Source: Halorussus halophilus (GTDB lineage Archaea > Halobacteriota > Halobacteria > Halobacteriales > Haladaptataceae). From it: a DNA stretch of 64,000 nucleotides. The position numbers and the translations under genes were made by a program. Of this stretch, positions 44,145-52,688 are shown piece by piece. The notes beneath the pieces were generated by a model. It ran no database searches. It had not been told where the DNA came from and worked only from the letters and a program-made list of their open reading frames with translations. The stretch's first letter is position 1, and each line of letters starts with the position of its first letter. The stretch is taken from positions 1,736,001-1,800,000 of the forward strand of contig NZ_CP044523.1 of NCBI RefSeq assembly GCF_008831545.1, in the 5' to 3' direction.

Positions 44145-44909
44145 TTACCAGACTGGTGCGTCTCGTGCCGCCGACTCGTTGCTCGTGGTCGTCTCCTCGC
44201 CACTCGTCGTCTCCTCGCCACTCGTCGTCTCCTCGCCCATTCCGCCAGCCATGCCGACGGAAGCGTTCTCGATGCCCACCGATTCGGCTTCGATTTCGTC
44301 CAAGGAAACGAAGCCGGCGGTCATGTTCTCGGCTTCGATTGCGGGGTCACCTGCGTCCTCTGGCGGCACGCCGGGCGTGAGTGAGATGCCCGCACTGACG
44401 TTGTTCACCTCGGCGTCTTCGACGAGTCCGGTCTCGATTTGGATGGCCGAGACGTTGATGTCCTCGAACGACGCGTTCTCGACGGTGGCGGTGTCGTTCT
44501 CGGGCACGCCGTCAGGGAACAGCGCGTCGATAACCGTCTGGTTGCGAATCGTGACGTTCTCCAAGGTGACGTTCTCCAACGTCGCGTTGACGACCGTCAT
44601 CTGTGACGCCGTGGCGGTCCCCAGCGATGTGGTGCCGTTCGTGCCGTTGAGCAGCGTCTCGTTCAGTCGCGCGAACTCGACGCCGACGTTGGTCATGTTG
44701 AGCCGTTCGATGGTCAAGTTCGACAGCGTCACCTCGGTCGCGTTCTCCTGCACTGCGACCGACGAGGACTCGGCGTTTATCGTGTCGGTGCTTATGGCGT
44801 CAGTGCTTGCGGTACGTGCGCTCGGTGCCGCCGACTCGGCCGCGACCAGTACCGAGGAGGCACCGGCCAGCAAGACGAGTGTAGCGACGACTACTGCGGT
44901 GATTCTCAT
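44145..44909 (-). CDS. Secreted sequon-rich beta-helix-like protein
   Basis: The protein has 254 residues. A Sec-type signal peptide (first 24 residues, VVATLVLLAGASSVLVAA) precedes a mature chain with about 15 Asn-X-Ser/Thr sites, many in regular five-residue-spaced repeats (VNATLENVTLENVTIRN), which suggests a right-handed beta-helix. The C-terminus has a GEETTS repeat encoded by three 18-bp DNA units (44188-44238). It is an abundant candidate for N-glycosylation at the cell surface. Function is unknown. Confidence 0.75.
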   Translation of the reverse strand: MRITAVVVATLVLLAGASSVLVAAESAAPSARTASTDAISTDTINAESSSVAVQENATEVTLSNLTIERLNMTNVGVEFARLNETLLNGTNGTTSLGTATASQMTVVNATLENVTLENVTIRNQTVIDALFPDGVPENDTATVENASFEDINVSAIQIETGLVEDAEVNNVSAGISLTPGVPPEDAGDPAIEAENMTAGFVSLDEIEAESVGIENASVGMAGGMGEETTSGEETTSGEETTTSNESAARDAPVW

Positions 44910-45138
44910 ACGAACCCAGACTCTCCGAGCGCGCGGATAAACCGACCCGACCGTTCGCAGGCGTTCGTCAGTTCAGTGGCCCGTTGTCTCTCGTTAGTTC
45001 CGACCTATTCGGGACGGGATATCGCCAGCCCGTACGCCAGTAGGACCAGCAAACATCAAGTAACGTAGCTTACCGAACGTGTCCGGGGCTACGATTCACG
45101 CGAAGCGTGAGTCCGCGCTCAGTCCACAGAAAGAGAAT

Positions 45139-45423
45139 CTACGCGGCGTTCTGGTACTGCTCGCGGAAGTCGTCGGTCATGTCCCGCAGGTCGCCCGCGG
45201 CCCCTTCGAGTTCGTCGAGGGGGTCCGAGCCGTCTTCGGATTTGATGGTGAGAATCGGTTCCGTCTGGCCGCCGGACTGCTCGGGGTTCACGTCGTACGT
45301 CGCCGCGGCGACGCCGTCGCGTTCGAGGAGCGCGCCCTTCAGTACGTTCATGAAGGTGTGGTCCTCGCCGCCGATTTCGATGGAGAGTTCGTCGTCCTCC
45401 TTCTCGATGACCCGTAGTTCCAT
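45139..45423 (-). CDS. rpo11: RNA polymerase subunit Rpo11 (RpoL)
   Basis: The protein has 94 residues from ATG 45423. Start [20 protein letters not shown], then [14 protein letters not shown], a hallmark of the Rpo11/Rpb11 alpha-like fold, and [10 protein letters not shown]. It dimerises with Rpo3 in RNA polymerase assembly. The open frame upstream of 45423 is not conserved-looking. It is single and divergent from the rhomboid gene. Confidence 0.93.
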   Translation of the reverse strand: MELRVIEKEDDELSIEIGGEDHTFMNVLKGALLERDGVAAATYDVNPEQSGGQTEPILTIKSEDGSDPLDELEGAAGDLRDMTDDFREQYQNAA

Positions 45424-45565
45424 ACCGCTCTGTTCTGGTTTCGCGCGTTTCAAGGTTGCGGAAACTGGTTCTGGTATTGTTCGAACGTTCCGTCCTTCGA
45501 ATCGCCGTAAAAGCCCGAACCAAATTCAGCCGCCCATTTATACGTCTTGCGGCCAAGAGGCTGAT

Positions 45566-47431
45566 ATGGGCCAGTCCCTCACGTGGCTACCCTCGCCGGA
45601 ACAAGTAGCCATCCCCCTCGCTTTTCTGCTGTCGGTCGTGCTGGTCTGGGTGCTCGATAGGCCGCGAGGACGCTGGGGACGGAAGGTTCGCTCGCGGTTC
45701 TTGCTGGGCGTGCCGTGGGGCACTGTGGTGTCTGTCGTCGCCGTCGTCTCGGTCTACCTGTTCGTTCAGCAAGGGTGGGACCACTGGTTCAATCCCGTCA
45801 CGCTACCGTTCTCCTCGTGGTCGTATCTCTACCCGACTGGGTGGTTGCTCGCGCCGTTCTCGCACAACGGGGCCTCCCACCTCGTCGGCAACATGACCAG
45901 CACGCTCGCCGTCGCACCGCTCGCCGAGTACTACTTCAGTCACTACCCGACGAAGCGCGGTGAACGGAGCTTCGGGTCGTGGCGAACGAACCCGTGGATT
46001 CGTGCGTTCGTGCTCTTCCCGGTAGGCGTGTTCGTCGTCGGCCTCGCCACGAGCATCTTCGCGTGGGGTCCCATCATCGGCTTCTCGGGCGTCGTGTTCG
46101 CGTTCGCCGGATTCGCGGCGGTTCGATACCCCCTCGGCGCAGTCGTCGCGCTCTCGGTGCAGAGCCTCGTTCGAACGGTCTACCTCGCGATGCGCGACCC
46201 CGTCATCCTCGGGACCGCTCGGCCGGGATTCAACACGCCGTGGTGGTACGGTATCGCCGTACAGGGTCACGCACTCGGTCTCTTCCTCGGCATCGTCCTC
46301 GGCGTCGCGCTCCTCTACCAACGGCGGGAGCGCCCGAGCGCGCTCCGACTATGGACCGGTCTGACCGTTATGGGGACGTCCATGTCGCTGTGGGCGCTCT
46401 GGTGGTATCGCGGCGAGAGTACGTACGTCCTCTACCGCGGACTGGGCATCGTCTTCGTCGTTGTGGTCGCGCTGTTGGCCACGCTCGCGGCCCGCGCCAG
46501 CGACCGGTCGCTCCCCGCCGTGCCGACTCGCCGCCACGCGTCGGTCGGTCTCGCTTCGATTCTCGTCCTCGGGTGGGCGCTCTGGCGGACGCTCGGCGCG
46601 CCCGCCGCCTTCCTCCAGACGGTTCCCATCGCTGGCTACGAAATCAGCGCACTCAGTCTGTTGTTCGGGACCGTGTTCGTCGCTATCTCCGCCGTCGGCG
46701 TCGTCAGTTCCGAGAAACCGTTGCTCCCACAGACTGGCATCACGCGCAAGCAGACAGCGTACGTCGCGCTCATGCTCCCGTTGGCGGTGTTCGCCGGAGT
46801 CGCAATCCCGGTCAACATGACCGACGTTCAACCGAGCGCCGACGCGCCCGGCGAAGGACCGACTATCGACGTGAACGGCTACACCGTCACGTACGCCGAG
46901 AGCGTTCCCAACGAGAAGGTGTCCGTCATCGACGTGTCGCTGTTCGGCGAGACGACGGACGTCCAGACGAGCGGCGTCATCGTGGTCAACCCCGACCGCG
47001 AAATCTGGGCGCGGGCCGTCTCGAAGGGGCAACTCGCGTTCACCGGACGGACGGGAATCCGCGTCGGGGGCGTCGGGTGGTCCGAGGTCGTCCGCGTCAA
47101 CCGAGCGGGGTGGAAGACGGTCCACGGCGAGACGGCGTACCAAGTCTGGCTGAAAGGCCCCGAGATGGAAGGCTGGCGACACACGTTCGCTTCAGACCCA
47201 GCGACTGCGGGCCCGACACTCGAACACAAGGACTTCGCGGTGGTCCCCCAGAACGGGAAGTTCTTCCTTCGTCTCTCGGAGAACAACTCCACCGTGGCGA
47301 CTGCCCCCATGCCTGCCAAGGGCGAGAACGTGACCATCGAAGGCATCGAGTTCGAACGGAAGGGCAAGCAACTGTTCGCCGAGACGAACGGCACTCGGAT
47401 CCGAGTCGCGGCGAAAGAGAGCTATCGCTGA
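45566..47431 (+). CDS. Rhomboid intramembrane serine protease with extra TM and C-terminal domain
   Basis: The protein has 621 residues from ATG 45566, with TATA-like CATTTATAC 27 nt upstream. The catalytic Ser174 is in GFSG and the His235 in VQGHALGLFLG; the conserved HLVGN (105-109) gives the oxyanion Asn. The rhomboid core uses about six helices. Four to five further helices continue to about residue 420, followed by an exposed domain of about 190 residues (421-621) with beta-rich sequence. Both extra parts are unusual for rhomboids, which are typically 200-300 residues. It cuts membrane-anchored proteins; its substrate is unknown. Confidence 0.88.
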   Translation: MGQSLTWLPSPEQVAIPLAFLLSVVLVWVLDRPRGRWGRKVRSRFLLGVPWGTVVSVVAVVSVYLFVQQGWDHWFNPVTLPFSSWSYLYPTGWLLAPFSHNGASHLVGNMTSTLAVAPLAEYYFSHYPTKRGERSFGSWRTNPWIRAFVLFPVGVFVVGLATSIFAWGPIIGFSGVVFAFAGFAAVRYPLGAVVALSVQSLVRTVYLAMRDPVILGTARPGFNTPWWYGIAVQGHALGLFLGIVLGVALLYQRRERPSALRLWTGLTVMGTSMSLWALWWYRGESTYVLYRGLGIVFVVVVALLATLAARASDRSLPAVPTRRHASVGLASILVLGWALWRTLGAPAAFLQTVPIAGYEISALSLLFGTVFVAISAVGVVSSEKPLLPQTGITRKQTAYVALMLPLAVFAGVAIPVNMTDVQPSADAPGEGPTIDVNGYTVTYAESVPNEKVSVIDVSLFGETTDVQTSGVIVVNPDREIWARAVSKGQLAFTGRTGIRVGGVGWSEVVRVNRAGWKTVHGETAYQVWLKGPEMEGWRHTFASDPATAGPTLEHKDFAVVPQNGKFFLRLSENNSTVATAPMPAKGENVTIEGIEFERKGKQLFAETNGTRIRVAAKESYR

Positions 47432-47527
47432 CCGCTCGACCCTGTCGTTTATTACTCGCCTGCCAGTCAGTTACCGCGAGATGCGAGGGCAGTCCGTTCG
47501 GGACCAGCACGTTCGGAGGCGACACTC

Positions 47528-48521
47528 GTGAGTCCATCAGCGAACGACGGCGACCGAGGACCGAGCGAGACGTCTGACCGCCGAGACGACGAGCGAGACG
47601 TCTGACCGCCGAGACGACGAGCGAGACGACGGCGAGTCACAGGACCGACGAGGCGACACCACGGCCGACGACCGACCGGACGGCGATCCGGCAGAGGCCT
47701 TCGGTGCGCTCAGCGACCCAGTCCGCGTCGAGATTTTGCAGGCGTTGGCGGCCGACTGGCGCGAGGCCCGAGAACCGAGACCGGTCGGCTTCGCGGACCT
47801 GCGCAGGCGCGTCGGCGTCCGCGACTCCGGGCGATTTCGCTACCACCTCCAGAAACTTCGGGGCCGGTTCGTGGAGAAGACCGAGGAGGGCTACGAGTTG
47901 ACCCACGCTGGCATGGAAGTCGTGACGGCCATCCTCACCGGGACGTACACCGAGCGCGTGTCGAGGGGACCGACCGAACTCGACAGCGACTGCTTCGTCT
48001 GTGGCGAACCAGCACTGGCGAGCTACGAGGACAGCGTCTGCCACGTCACCTGTGCGAACGACCACGCGCTCTTCCAGTGGAGCGTCCCGCCGAACGCCGC
48101 CGAGGGTGCGACGCTGACAGAAATTGTGGAGTTGGGGGAACTACTGGCGTTCCAAGCCATCGAGTTGGCTCTCGAAGGCACTTGTCCGAACTGCTACGGG
48201 CCCATCGAGACGGAAGTGCTACTTCGAGAGGATGACCCTCGGCCGGGGTTCCGCGCGGAGTGTGACACCTGTGGCGGACAAGTCGTCGGACCGGTCGGCT
48301 TCTGTCTCCTCGTAGACCCAGAAGTCGCCGCGTTCTGTCGTCGTCACGGTCGGACGCTCCGAGACCGACACGTCTGGGAGCTACCGTTCGTGCAGGACGG
48401 TTCGACTGTCTCTGTTCTCGACAGCGACCCCGTTCGCGTCGAAGTCGGCGTGGCGTTCGACGCGGAGACGCTCCACGTGACCGTGGACGAGACGGGGGCT
48501 GTCGTCGCCACAGAAAAGTAA
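47528..48521 (+). pseudogene. ArsR-like winged-helix regulator, 5' frameshifted by a 28-bp duplication
   Basis: The best start is GTG 47528, preceded at 8 nt by GGAGG (47515-47519). From it the frame reads MSPSANDGDRG and then stops inside a 28-bp tandem duplication (47562-47628). Removing one unit restores the frame to the regulator AFGALSDPVRVEIL, then RFRYHLQKLRGRFVEK (winged helix). Two zinc knuckles follow (CFVCGEPA..; CPNCYGPIE with CDTCGGQ). There is no other in-frame ATG/GTG before the HTH; TTG 47736 would remove its first helix. It is either a phase-variable or broken gene, or an assembly error. The downstream part is otherwise intact. Confidence 0.7.
47562..47628. repeat. 28-bp tandem repeat, about 2.4 copies
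   Basis: The unit starting GAGCGAGACGTCTGACCGCC occurs at 47563-47590 and 47591-47618, with a 10-bp partial third copy. Because 28 is not a multiple of three, gain or loss of one unit switches the reading frame of the regulator. Confidence 0.88.
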
Positions 48522-48586
48522 AATTCTAGATAGAAGAAACGTTCGCCAAGTGCTTATGCCGGGTCCGGTCATCTCTCCCGATAGCG

Positions 48587-49585
48587 ATGACTGACACTTT
48601 GCGAAACGACCAACCGTCGGTCGAACAGTCCGACAGTCTGCTCCGTCGGCTTCCCGACCCGACGTACCTGAGTCTCCTGTTCTTGCTCGGGATTCCCGGC
48701 GTGTTCGTCCCCTCGCTGGAGTGGATGCAGCAGTTCTTCCTGTTCGGCCTGTTCGCACTCTGGCCGGTGGTTCGGGGGTTCCTACCGTCGCCGGGGAGCG
48801 ACGAGAACCCAACCGACTGGATTCAGATGGGCACGCAGTCGGGCGTTCGCCCGCTCGTCTCGATGGTGTACATCCAGTTCAACCCCTTCGTCCAAGCGAA
48901 GGGACTGTTGCAGTTGCTCGGCCACGTTCCGATTCTCTTCCGTCACCGATTCCGGCTACCGAATCCGGAACGATTCGACCAACGAGTCGAGTACACCCTG
49001 CCGGTCGAAGGCGAGTGGACCGTCGTCAACGGCGGTCCGACGCGCGACGACTCCCACTCGTGGGGGATTCTCACCCAGCGATATGCCTACGACCTCGTGA
49101 TGACAGACGAAGCGGGCAAGAGCTACGAGGGCGACGGCGACAGTCCAGAAGAGTACTACTGCTTCGGCGAACCAGTGGTCGCACCTGCCGACGGCGTCGT
49201 CGTGGAAGCCAGCGACGGCCACCGCGACTACCATCGCGCCGGTGGCTGGCTCGACCCGCGCCAGCGCGACCTGCGGGGCAACTGGGTCACCATCGAACAC
49301 GCCGACGACGAGTACAGCGACCTCGCACACCTCCGAGAAGACAGCGTCGAAGTGTCCGAAGGCCAGCGCGTCGAGCGCGGACAGCGAATCGGCCGCTGTG
49401 GCAACTCCGGTAACTCCACCGAACCGCACCTCCACTTCCACGTCCAAGACCGCCCGAACTTCTTCCTCGGGATGGGCTTGCCCGTCTACTTCGGCGACGT
49501 GCGGACGAGCGGCCGAGACGGCCAAGAGACGACGCACGAACACGTCTACCTCGAACGCGGCCAGTGCGTCGAGCGCGCGAACTGA
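48587..49585 (+). CDS. M23-family metallopeptidase, membrane-anchored
   Basis: The protein has 332 residues. Two N-terminal hydrophobic segments (about 27-62) act as anchors. The catalytic domain has SHSWGILTQRYAYD (first zinc His and Asp) and EPHLHFHVQD (HxH), the LytM/M23 signature. Archaea lack peptidoglycan, so the real substrate is probably a surface glycoprotein or peptide. Its stop is inside a 27-bp tandem repeat. The start is ATG 48587, about 60 nt after the regulator's stop. Confidence 0.9.
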   Translation: MTDTLRNDQPSVEQSDSLLRRLPDPTYLSLLFLLGIPGVFVPSLEWMQQFFLFGLFALWPVVRGFLPSPGSDENPTDWIQMGTQSGVRPLVSMVYIQFNPFVQAKGLLQLLGHVPILFRHRFRLPNPERFDQRVEYTLPVEGEWTVVNGGPTRDDSHSWGILTQRYAYDLVMTDEAGKSYEGDGDSPEEYYCFGEPVVAPADGVVVEASDGHRDYHRAGGWLDPRQRDLRGNWVTIEHADDEYSDLAHLREDSVEVSEGQRVERGQRIGRCGNSGNSTEPHLHFHVQDRPNFFLGMGLPVYFGDVRTSGRDGQETTHEHVYLERGQCVERAN

Positions 49586-49631
49586 CCGTGGCTCGCGCAA
49601 CGAACGAACTGACCGCGACTCGCGCAACGGA
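49578..49631. repeat. 27-bp tandem duplication at the M23 gene end
   Basis: The unit CGAACTGACCGTGGCTCGCG... is repeated once (49578-49604, 49605-49631) with three differences. The first unit includes the TGA stop of the M23 gene. Confidence 0.8.
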
Positions 49632-49649
49632 TTTGCTCATCGAGTCGAA

Positions 49650-49997
49650 ATGACCACGACGATGATCAAAGTTGGCAACCACTACCGGCGAACTGACGAG
49701 GCGCGTGATTCGACCGTCTACAGAGTCGTCGGCGCGACTGAAGAAGTGACACTGCTCCGAGTCACGGACGCGAACGGTCGGCGCGCACACACGGGAGAGA
49801 TACGCCACGTCTCGCGGGGCACGCTCGAAACCAAATTCGAGCCTGCAGAGAATCCGGACGCGGGCTTCTCTCCGATTTCGGTCGTCGAAAACATGCTCCA
49901 AGGAATCTACTGGCAATTCCACATGTACCTCTGGTCGCCACTCCTCCGCGTTTTCGAAGCGCTCACCACTCTATTCGAAAGACTTCGGCGTCGATGA
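49650..49997 (+). CDS. Small hypothetical protein
   Basis: The protein has 115 residues from ATG 49650; a second ATG is at 49662. The sequence IKVGNHYRRTDEARDSTVYRVVG then EEVTLLRVTDANGRRAHTGEI suggests a small beta-barrel (KOW/PRC-like). A C-terminal amphipathic or hydrophobic helix follows (IYWQFHMYLWSPLLRVFEAL) that could touch the membrane. It is not recognised. Its 3' end overlaps the convergent METTL5 gene by 35 nt. Confidence 0.65.
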   Translation: MTTTMIKVGNHYRRTDEARDSTVYRVVGATEEVTLLRVTDANGRRAHTGEIRHVSRGTLETKFEPAENPDAGFSPISVVENMLQGIYWQFHMYLWSPLLRVFEALTTLFERLRRR

Positions 49998-50574
49998 CTT
50001 CGCGCTCGCTCGTCTGGTGGTCGTACTGTTTGGCGAGGGCTAATTCTGCGCGAAACGCGTGGGTCACCTCACCGTCGTCGTCGTCGGCGAACGCCTCCAC
50101 GAACTCCCGACTACCTTCGTTGTGAATCGAGTAGGAGACCGCCGCGATGTCCGCGACTGTTTCTAGAAACGCGCGGTCGGCGTGGACGTTACCGCGCTGT
50201 GCGCCGAACGGCGGGTTCATCAAAACGGTCACATCTGAGAGACAGAGCGGTGGGCGAGTCGCGTCCGCGAGGAGCCACTCGACCCCGACTTCGGGGGCGA
50301 ATCGCGCCTCGTTCTCGCGGGCCAGTGAGAGTGCCTCTGGGTCGCGTTCGACGCCCAGAACGCGGGCCGGATTGCGAGTCGCCGCACCGAGCGCGAGTAT
50401 GCCGGTTCCGGTCCCCAAATCGACGACTGTCTTGCCTGCGAGGTCCCCCTGCACGTCCGCGAGGTGGACCAGATGGGCCGCGAGGTCGGCGGGCGTCGGG
50501 TACTGCTCGTACTCGACCTTCGGGTCGGCGAAGCCCGAAACTTCCGAGAGACGGCGCTCCAGAGCGGCCTTCAT
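49963..50574 (-). CDS. METTL5-family methyltransferase
   Basis: This 203-residue Rossmann methyltransferase has VVDLGTGTGILALGA (SAM motif I), LGVERDPEAL, and the target-base motif NPPFGAQ. YPTPADLAAHLVHLA at the N-terminus matches METTL5/HemK-type N6-adenine or glutamine methyltransferases. METTL5 modifies small-subunit rRNA adenine in eukaryotes; the same role in archaea is inference. Confidence 0.9.
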   Translation of the reverse strand: MKAALERRLSEVSGFADPKVEYEQYPTPADLAAHLVHLADVQGDLAGKTVVDLGTGTGILALGAATRNPARVLGVERDPEALSLARENEARFAPEVGVEWLLADATRPPLCLSDVTVLMNPPFGAQRGNVHADRAFLETVADIAAVSYSIHNEGSREFVEAFADDDDGEVTHAFRAELALAKQYDHQTSEREVIDAEVFRIEW

Positions 50575-50613
50575 GCGAATGGGAAGACGCCGGGAGAAAG
50601 AGAGTCTTCGGAT

Positions 50614-51012
50614 TCAGTCCAAGCTGAGGGGTCCGTCCACATCGAGCGTCACGCCCTCGCGCTCGGCGCGCTCGGCCACTGCGGCGAGCGCTGGCCGGAC
50701 TTTCGCGGGGTCGGCCACGCCGTCGAACTCGACGGTGACAGTGCCAGCGCCGAGGAAGCCAGCGGCGCGGACGTACTCCCGCACGCGGTCTGCCTCCTCC
50801 TGCGTCGCGAACGAGCAGTCCTCGTCGAAGCAGGTGTCCACGACGAGTCGCGCGGGAACGAGGTCGTCTGCGTCCAGTTCGGCTTTCACGTCACGCAGAC
50901 GCTGTGGCGCGGTCGATGGCAGTGCCTCGGCGTCGAGCGTGACGGGAGTCGCGTCCTCGATTCGGCAGTGTTCGACGGCGGTTCGGGCGTCGGCGGAACG
51001 GGTCGTACTCAT
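50614..51012 (-). CDS. Conserved hypothetical haloarchaeal protein
   Basis: The protein has 132 residues from ATG 51012, with TATA-like TTTAGTATA about 27 nt upstream. Alternating beta and helix segments (ARLVVDTCFDEDC ... VREYVRAAGFLGAGTVTVEF) suggest an alpha/beta fold of ferredoxin-like type. Two Cys are in CFDEDC. It sits upstream of the METTL5 gene in the same direction with a 39-bp gap, so it may be co-transcribed. Function is unknown. Confidence 0.65.
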   Translation of the reverse strand: MSTTRSADARTAVEHCRIEDATPVTLDAEALPSTAPQRLRDVKAELDADDLVPARLVVDTCFDEDCSFATQEEADRVREYVRAAGFLGAGTVTVEFDGVADPAKVRPALAAVAERAEREGVTLDVDGPLSLD

Positions 51013-51146
51013 CTTGACAGCACATTCCGTTTGGTTATACTAAAAGGTTTGTGTATGCGCAATAGTAATCTCTCGGTGCTGGAAAGAGTGAAGCGGTTCT
51101 TTCAGCCATCTGAAGACACTTATCCAGAGGGCGAAAAGGAATCGCC

Positions 51147-52112
51147 ATGAACCGCCGTCAAGCCCTCTCCCTCCTCGGAAGCGCAGCGTTCGGTGGCTGT
51201 CTCTCCGACACGTCGGGAAGTGGGACGACCAGCGAGACGCCGACGAACGAGACGACGACTGACCCGATTACCGAGACCCCATCCAGGACGACCACCGAAC
51301 CGCCGGAACTCGGAGTGCAGAACCCAGAGGAGTGTCCGAAGTGGGGCGAAAACTACGTCGTCTGCTCACCAAGAGCAGATAGCCCGATGGTTCTCGACGG
51401 GTCCAGCGACTCCGAGACGCTCCCGAAAGCCAAACTGTCGTTCACGCTGGAGAACACGACGAACCTCGCGTTCGCCTCGAACTTCTACGGATGGAAACTC
51501 TGGAAGCGGGTCAAGGGAGCGTGGTACCACGTCACTCCATCGTACTGGCCAGCACCACTACATACCCTCGAATCAGGCGGTTCGCACACGTGGACCCTCA
51601 CCGTCGATAACACCGACCTCGACCAGCCGATACCGACCGCGCAGGGGACTGAGGACATCTCGGTTCCCGGACTCGGCGCGGGCACCTACGCGCTCGGCGT
51701 CAGCGGCTGGTTCCGGGGCCAGAGCGACGAGCGTCAGATTGCGTTCGTCAGACGCTTCGAACTTACCGGGGACTCGCTCGAACTGACACCGGTCGGAATC
51801 GAGAGCGTCGAACGGAACGACGGCACCGTCGTCGTGACGACCACCAAGTCGAACTCGAAGAAGCGACTCACCGCAACGCGGGTCGGCGACCCACCGGAAG
51901 AGCCAAAGCGAGTCGTCACCGAGCAGGTGCTTCGAACTACTGCCGTGCGGAACGCGCTGGCGCACTTCGAGGCGGGCGTCGAGACAGTTCGCGTCGAGAA
52001 CGCACGCGAGGAGATGGCGTCGGTGATTCTGGCTACGCAAGGCCCGACCTACGTCCGGTACGACGGCGACACGTACAAAGTCGAGACGAGTGAAGAGACT
52101 GCAGATGGATGA
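51147..52112 (+). CDS. Tat lipoprotein with Ig-like domain
   Basis: The protein has 321 residues. MNRRQALSLL is the Tat motif, FGGC the lipobox (Cys18), followed by a Thr-rich linker. A domain (about 80-205) has the pattern FTLENTT...NFYGWKLWKR...TWTLTVDNTD...GAGTYALGV, a beta sandwich like BsuPI/IgD-type modules. It overlaps the next gene by 4 nt (ATGA), and that gene carries a related domain. It is a surface-anchored protein of unknown function. Confidence 0.75.
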   Translation: MNRRQALSLLGSAAFGGCLSDTSGSGTTSETPTNETTTDPITETPSRTTTEPPELGVQNPEECPKWGENYVVCSPRADSPMVLDGSSDSETLPKAKLSFTLENTTNLAFASNFYGWKLWKRVKGAWYHVTPSYWPAPLHTLESGGSHTWTLTVDNTDLDQPIPTAQGTEDISVPGLGAGTYALGVSGWFRGQSDERQIAFVRRFELTGDSLELTPVGIESVERNDGTVVVTTTKSNSKKRLTATRVGDPPEEPKRVVTEQVLRTTAVRNALAHFEAGVETVRVENAREEMASVILATQGPTYVRYDGDTYKVETSEETADG

Positions 52113-52579
52113 ACGAAGACGGCGCTGACATCCTCGCCAAATTTCCCGGTGACCAAGCACGAGTCGTCTGGTCGGCAGATGTCGCCGCCGACGCGAAGAC
52201 GCGACTCGATTCGTCTGCGACCAGCAGGTCGGTCCCCGAAGCGGAGTTCACGCTTCGGCTGGTGAACGACGGCGACACCGGCATAGAGACGAACTACTAC
52301 GGCTGGAACCTCTTCGAGCGAACCGCAAACGGATGGCGACACGTCGCCCCGAAATTCACGCCAAAGCCCGCGATGTACCTCAAACCCCGACGGAGCCACG
52401 ACTGGGTGCTGACTCTCGAACGCGATATCGACGAAACGTGCGAGCAGGAGTCCGACGGAAGCGGGACGTGGCGACTCCGCGTCGGACCCATCGAACCCGG
52501 CACGTACGCCTTCGCAGTTCCAGTCGAGCGAGACGGCGAGGGGGCCGTCTACGCGGTGGAGTTCGAACTGCACGGGTGA
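52109..52579 (+). CDS. Paralogous partner of the lipoprotein domain
   Basis: The protein has 156 residues with no signal peptide visible. Its order FTLRLVNDGDT, TNYYGWNLFERTANGWRHVAP, RSHDWVLTLERD, EPGTYAFAVPV matches the beta-sandwich domain of the upstream lipoprotein block by block, so the two are tandem paralogues. The 4-nt overlap implies translation coupling. The protein is either cytoplasmic or a second half of a once-fused protein. Confidence 0.7.
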   Translation: MNEDGADILAKFPGDQARVVWSADVAADAKTRLDSSATSRSVPEAEFTLRLVNDGDTGIETNYYGWNLFERTANGWRHVAPKFTPKPAMYLKPRRSHDWVLTLERDIDETCEQESDGSGTWRLRVGPIEPGTYAFAVPVERDGEGAVYAVEFELHG

Positions 52580-52688
52580 ACTCCGGTACGAACTCCGCGA
52601 AACATCCGCTCCGGGGAGTTTTGATAGCGGAATGATAAACTACTGTAAAGTTCATATGCTGCGGAATAAAGTTAATAATCGTTAGTGC

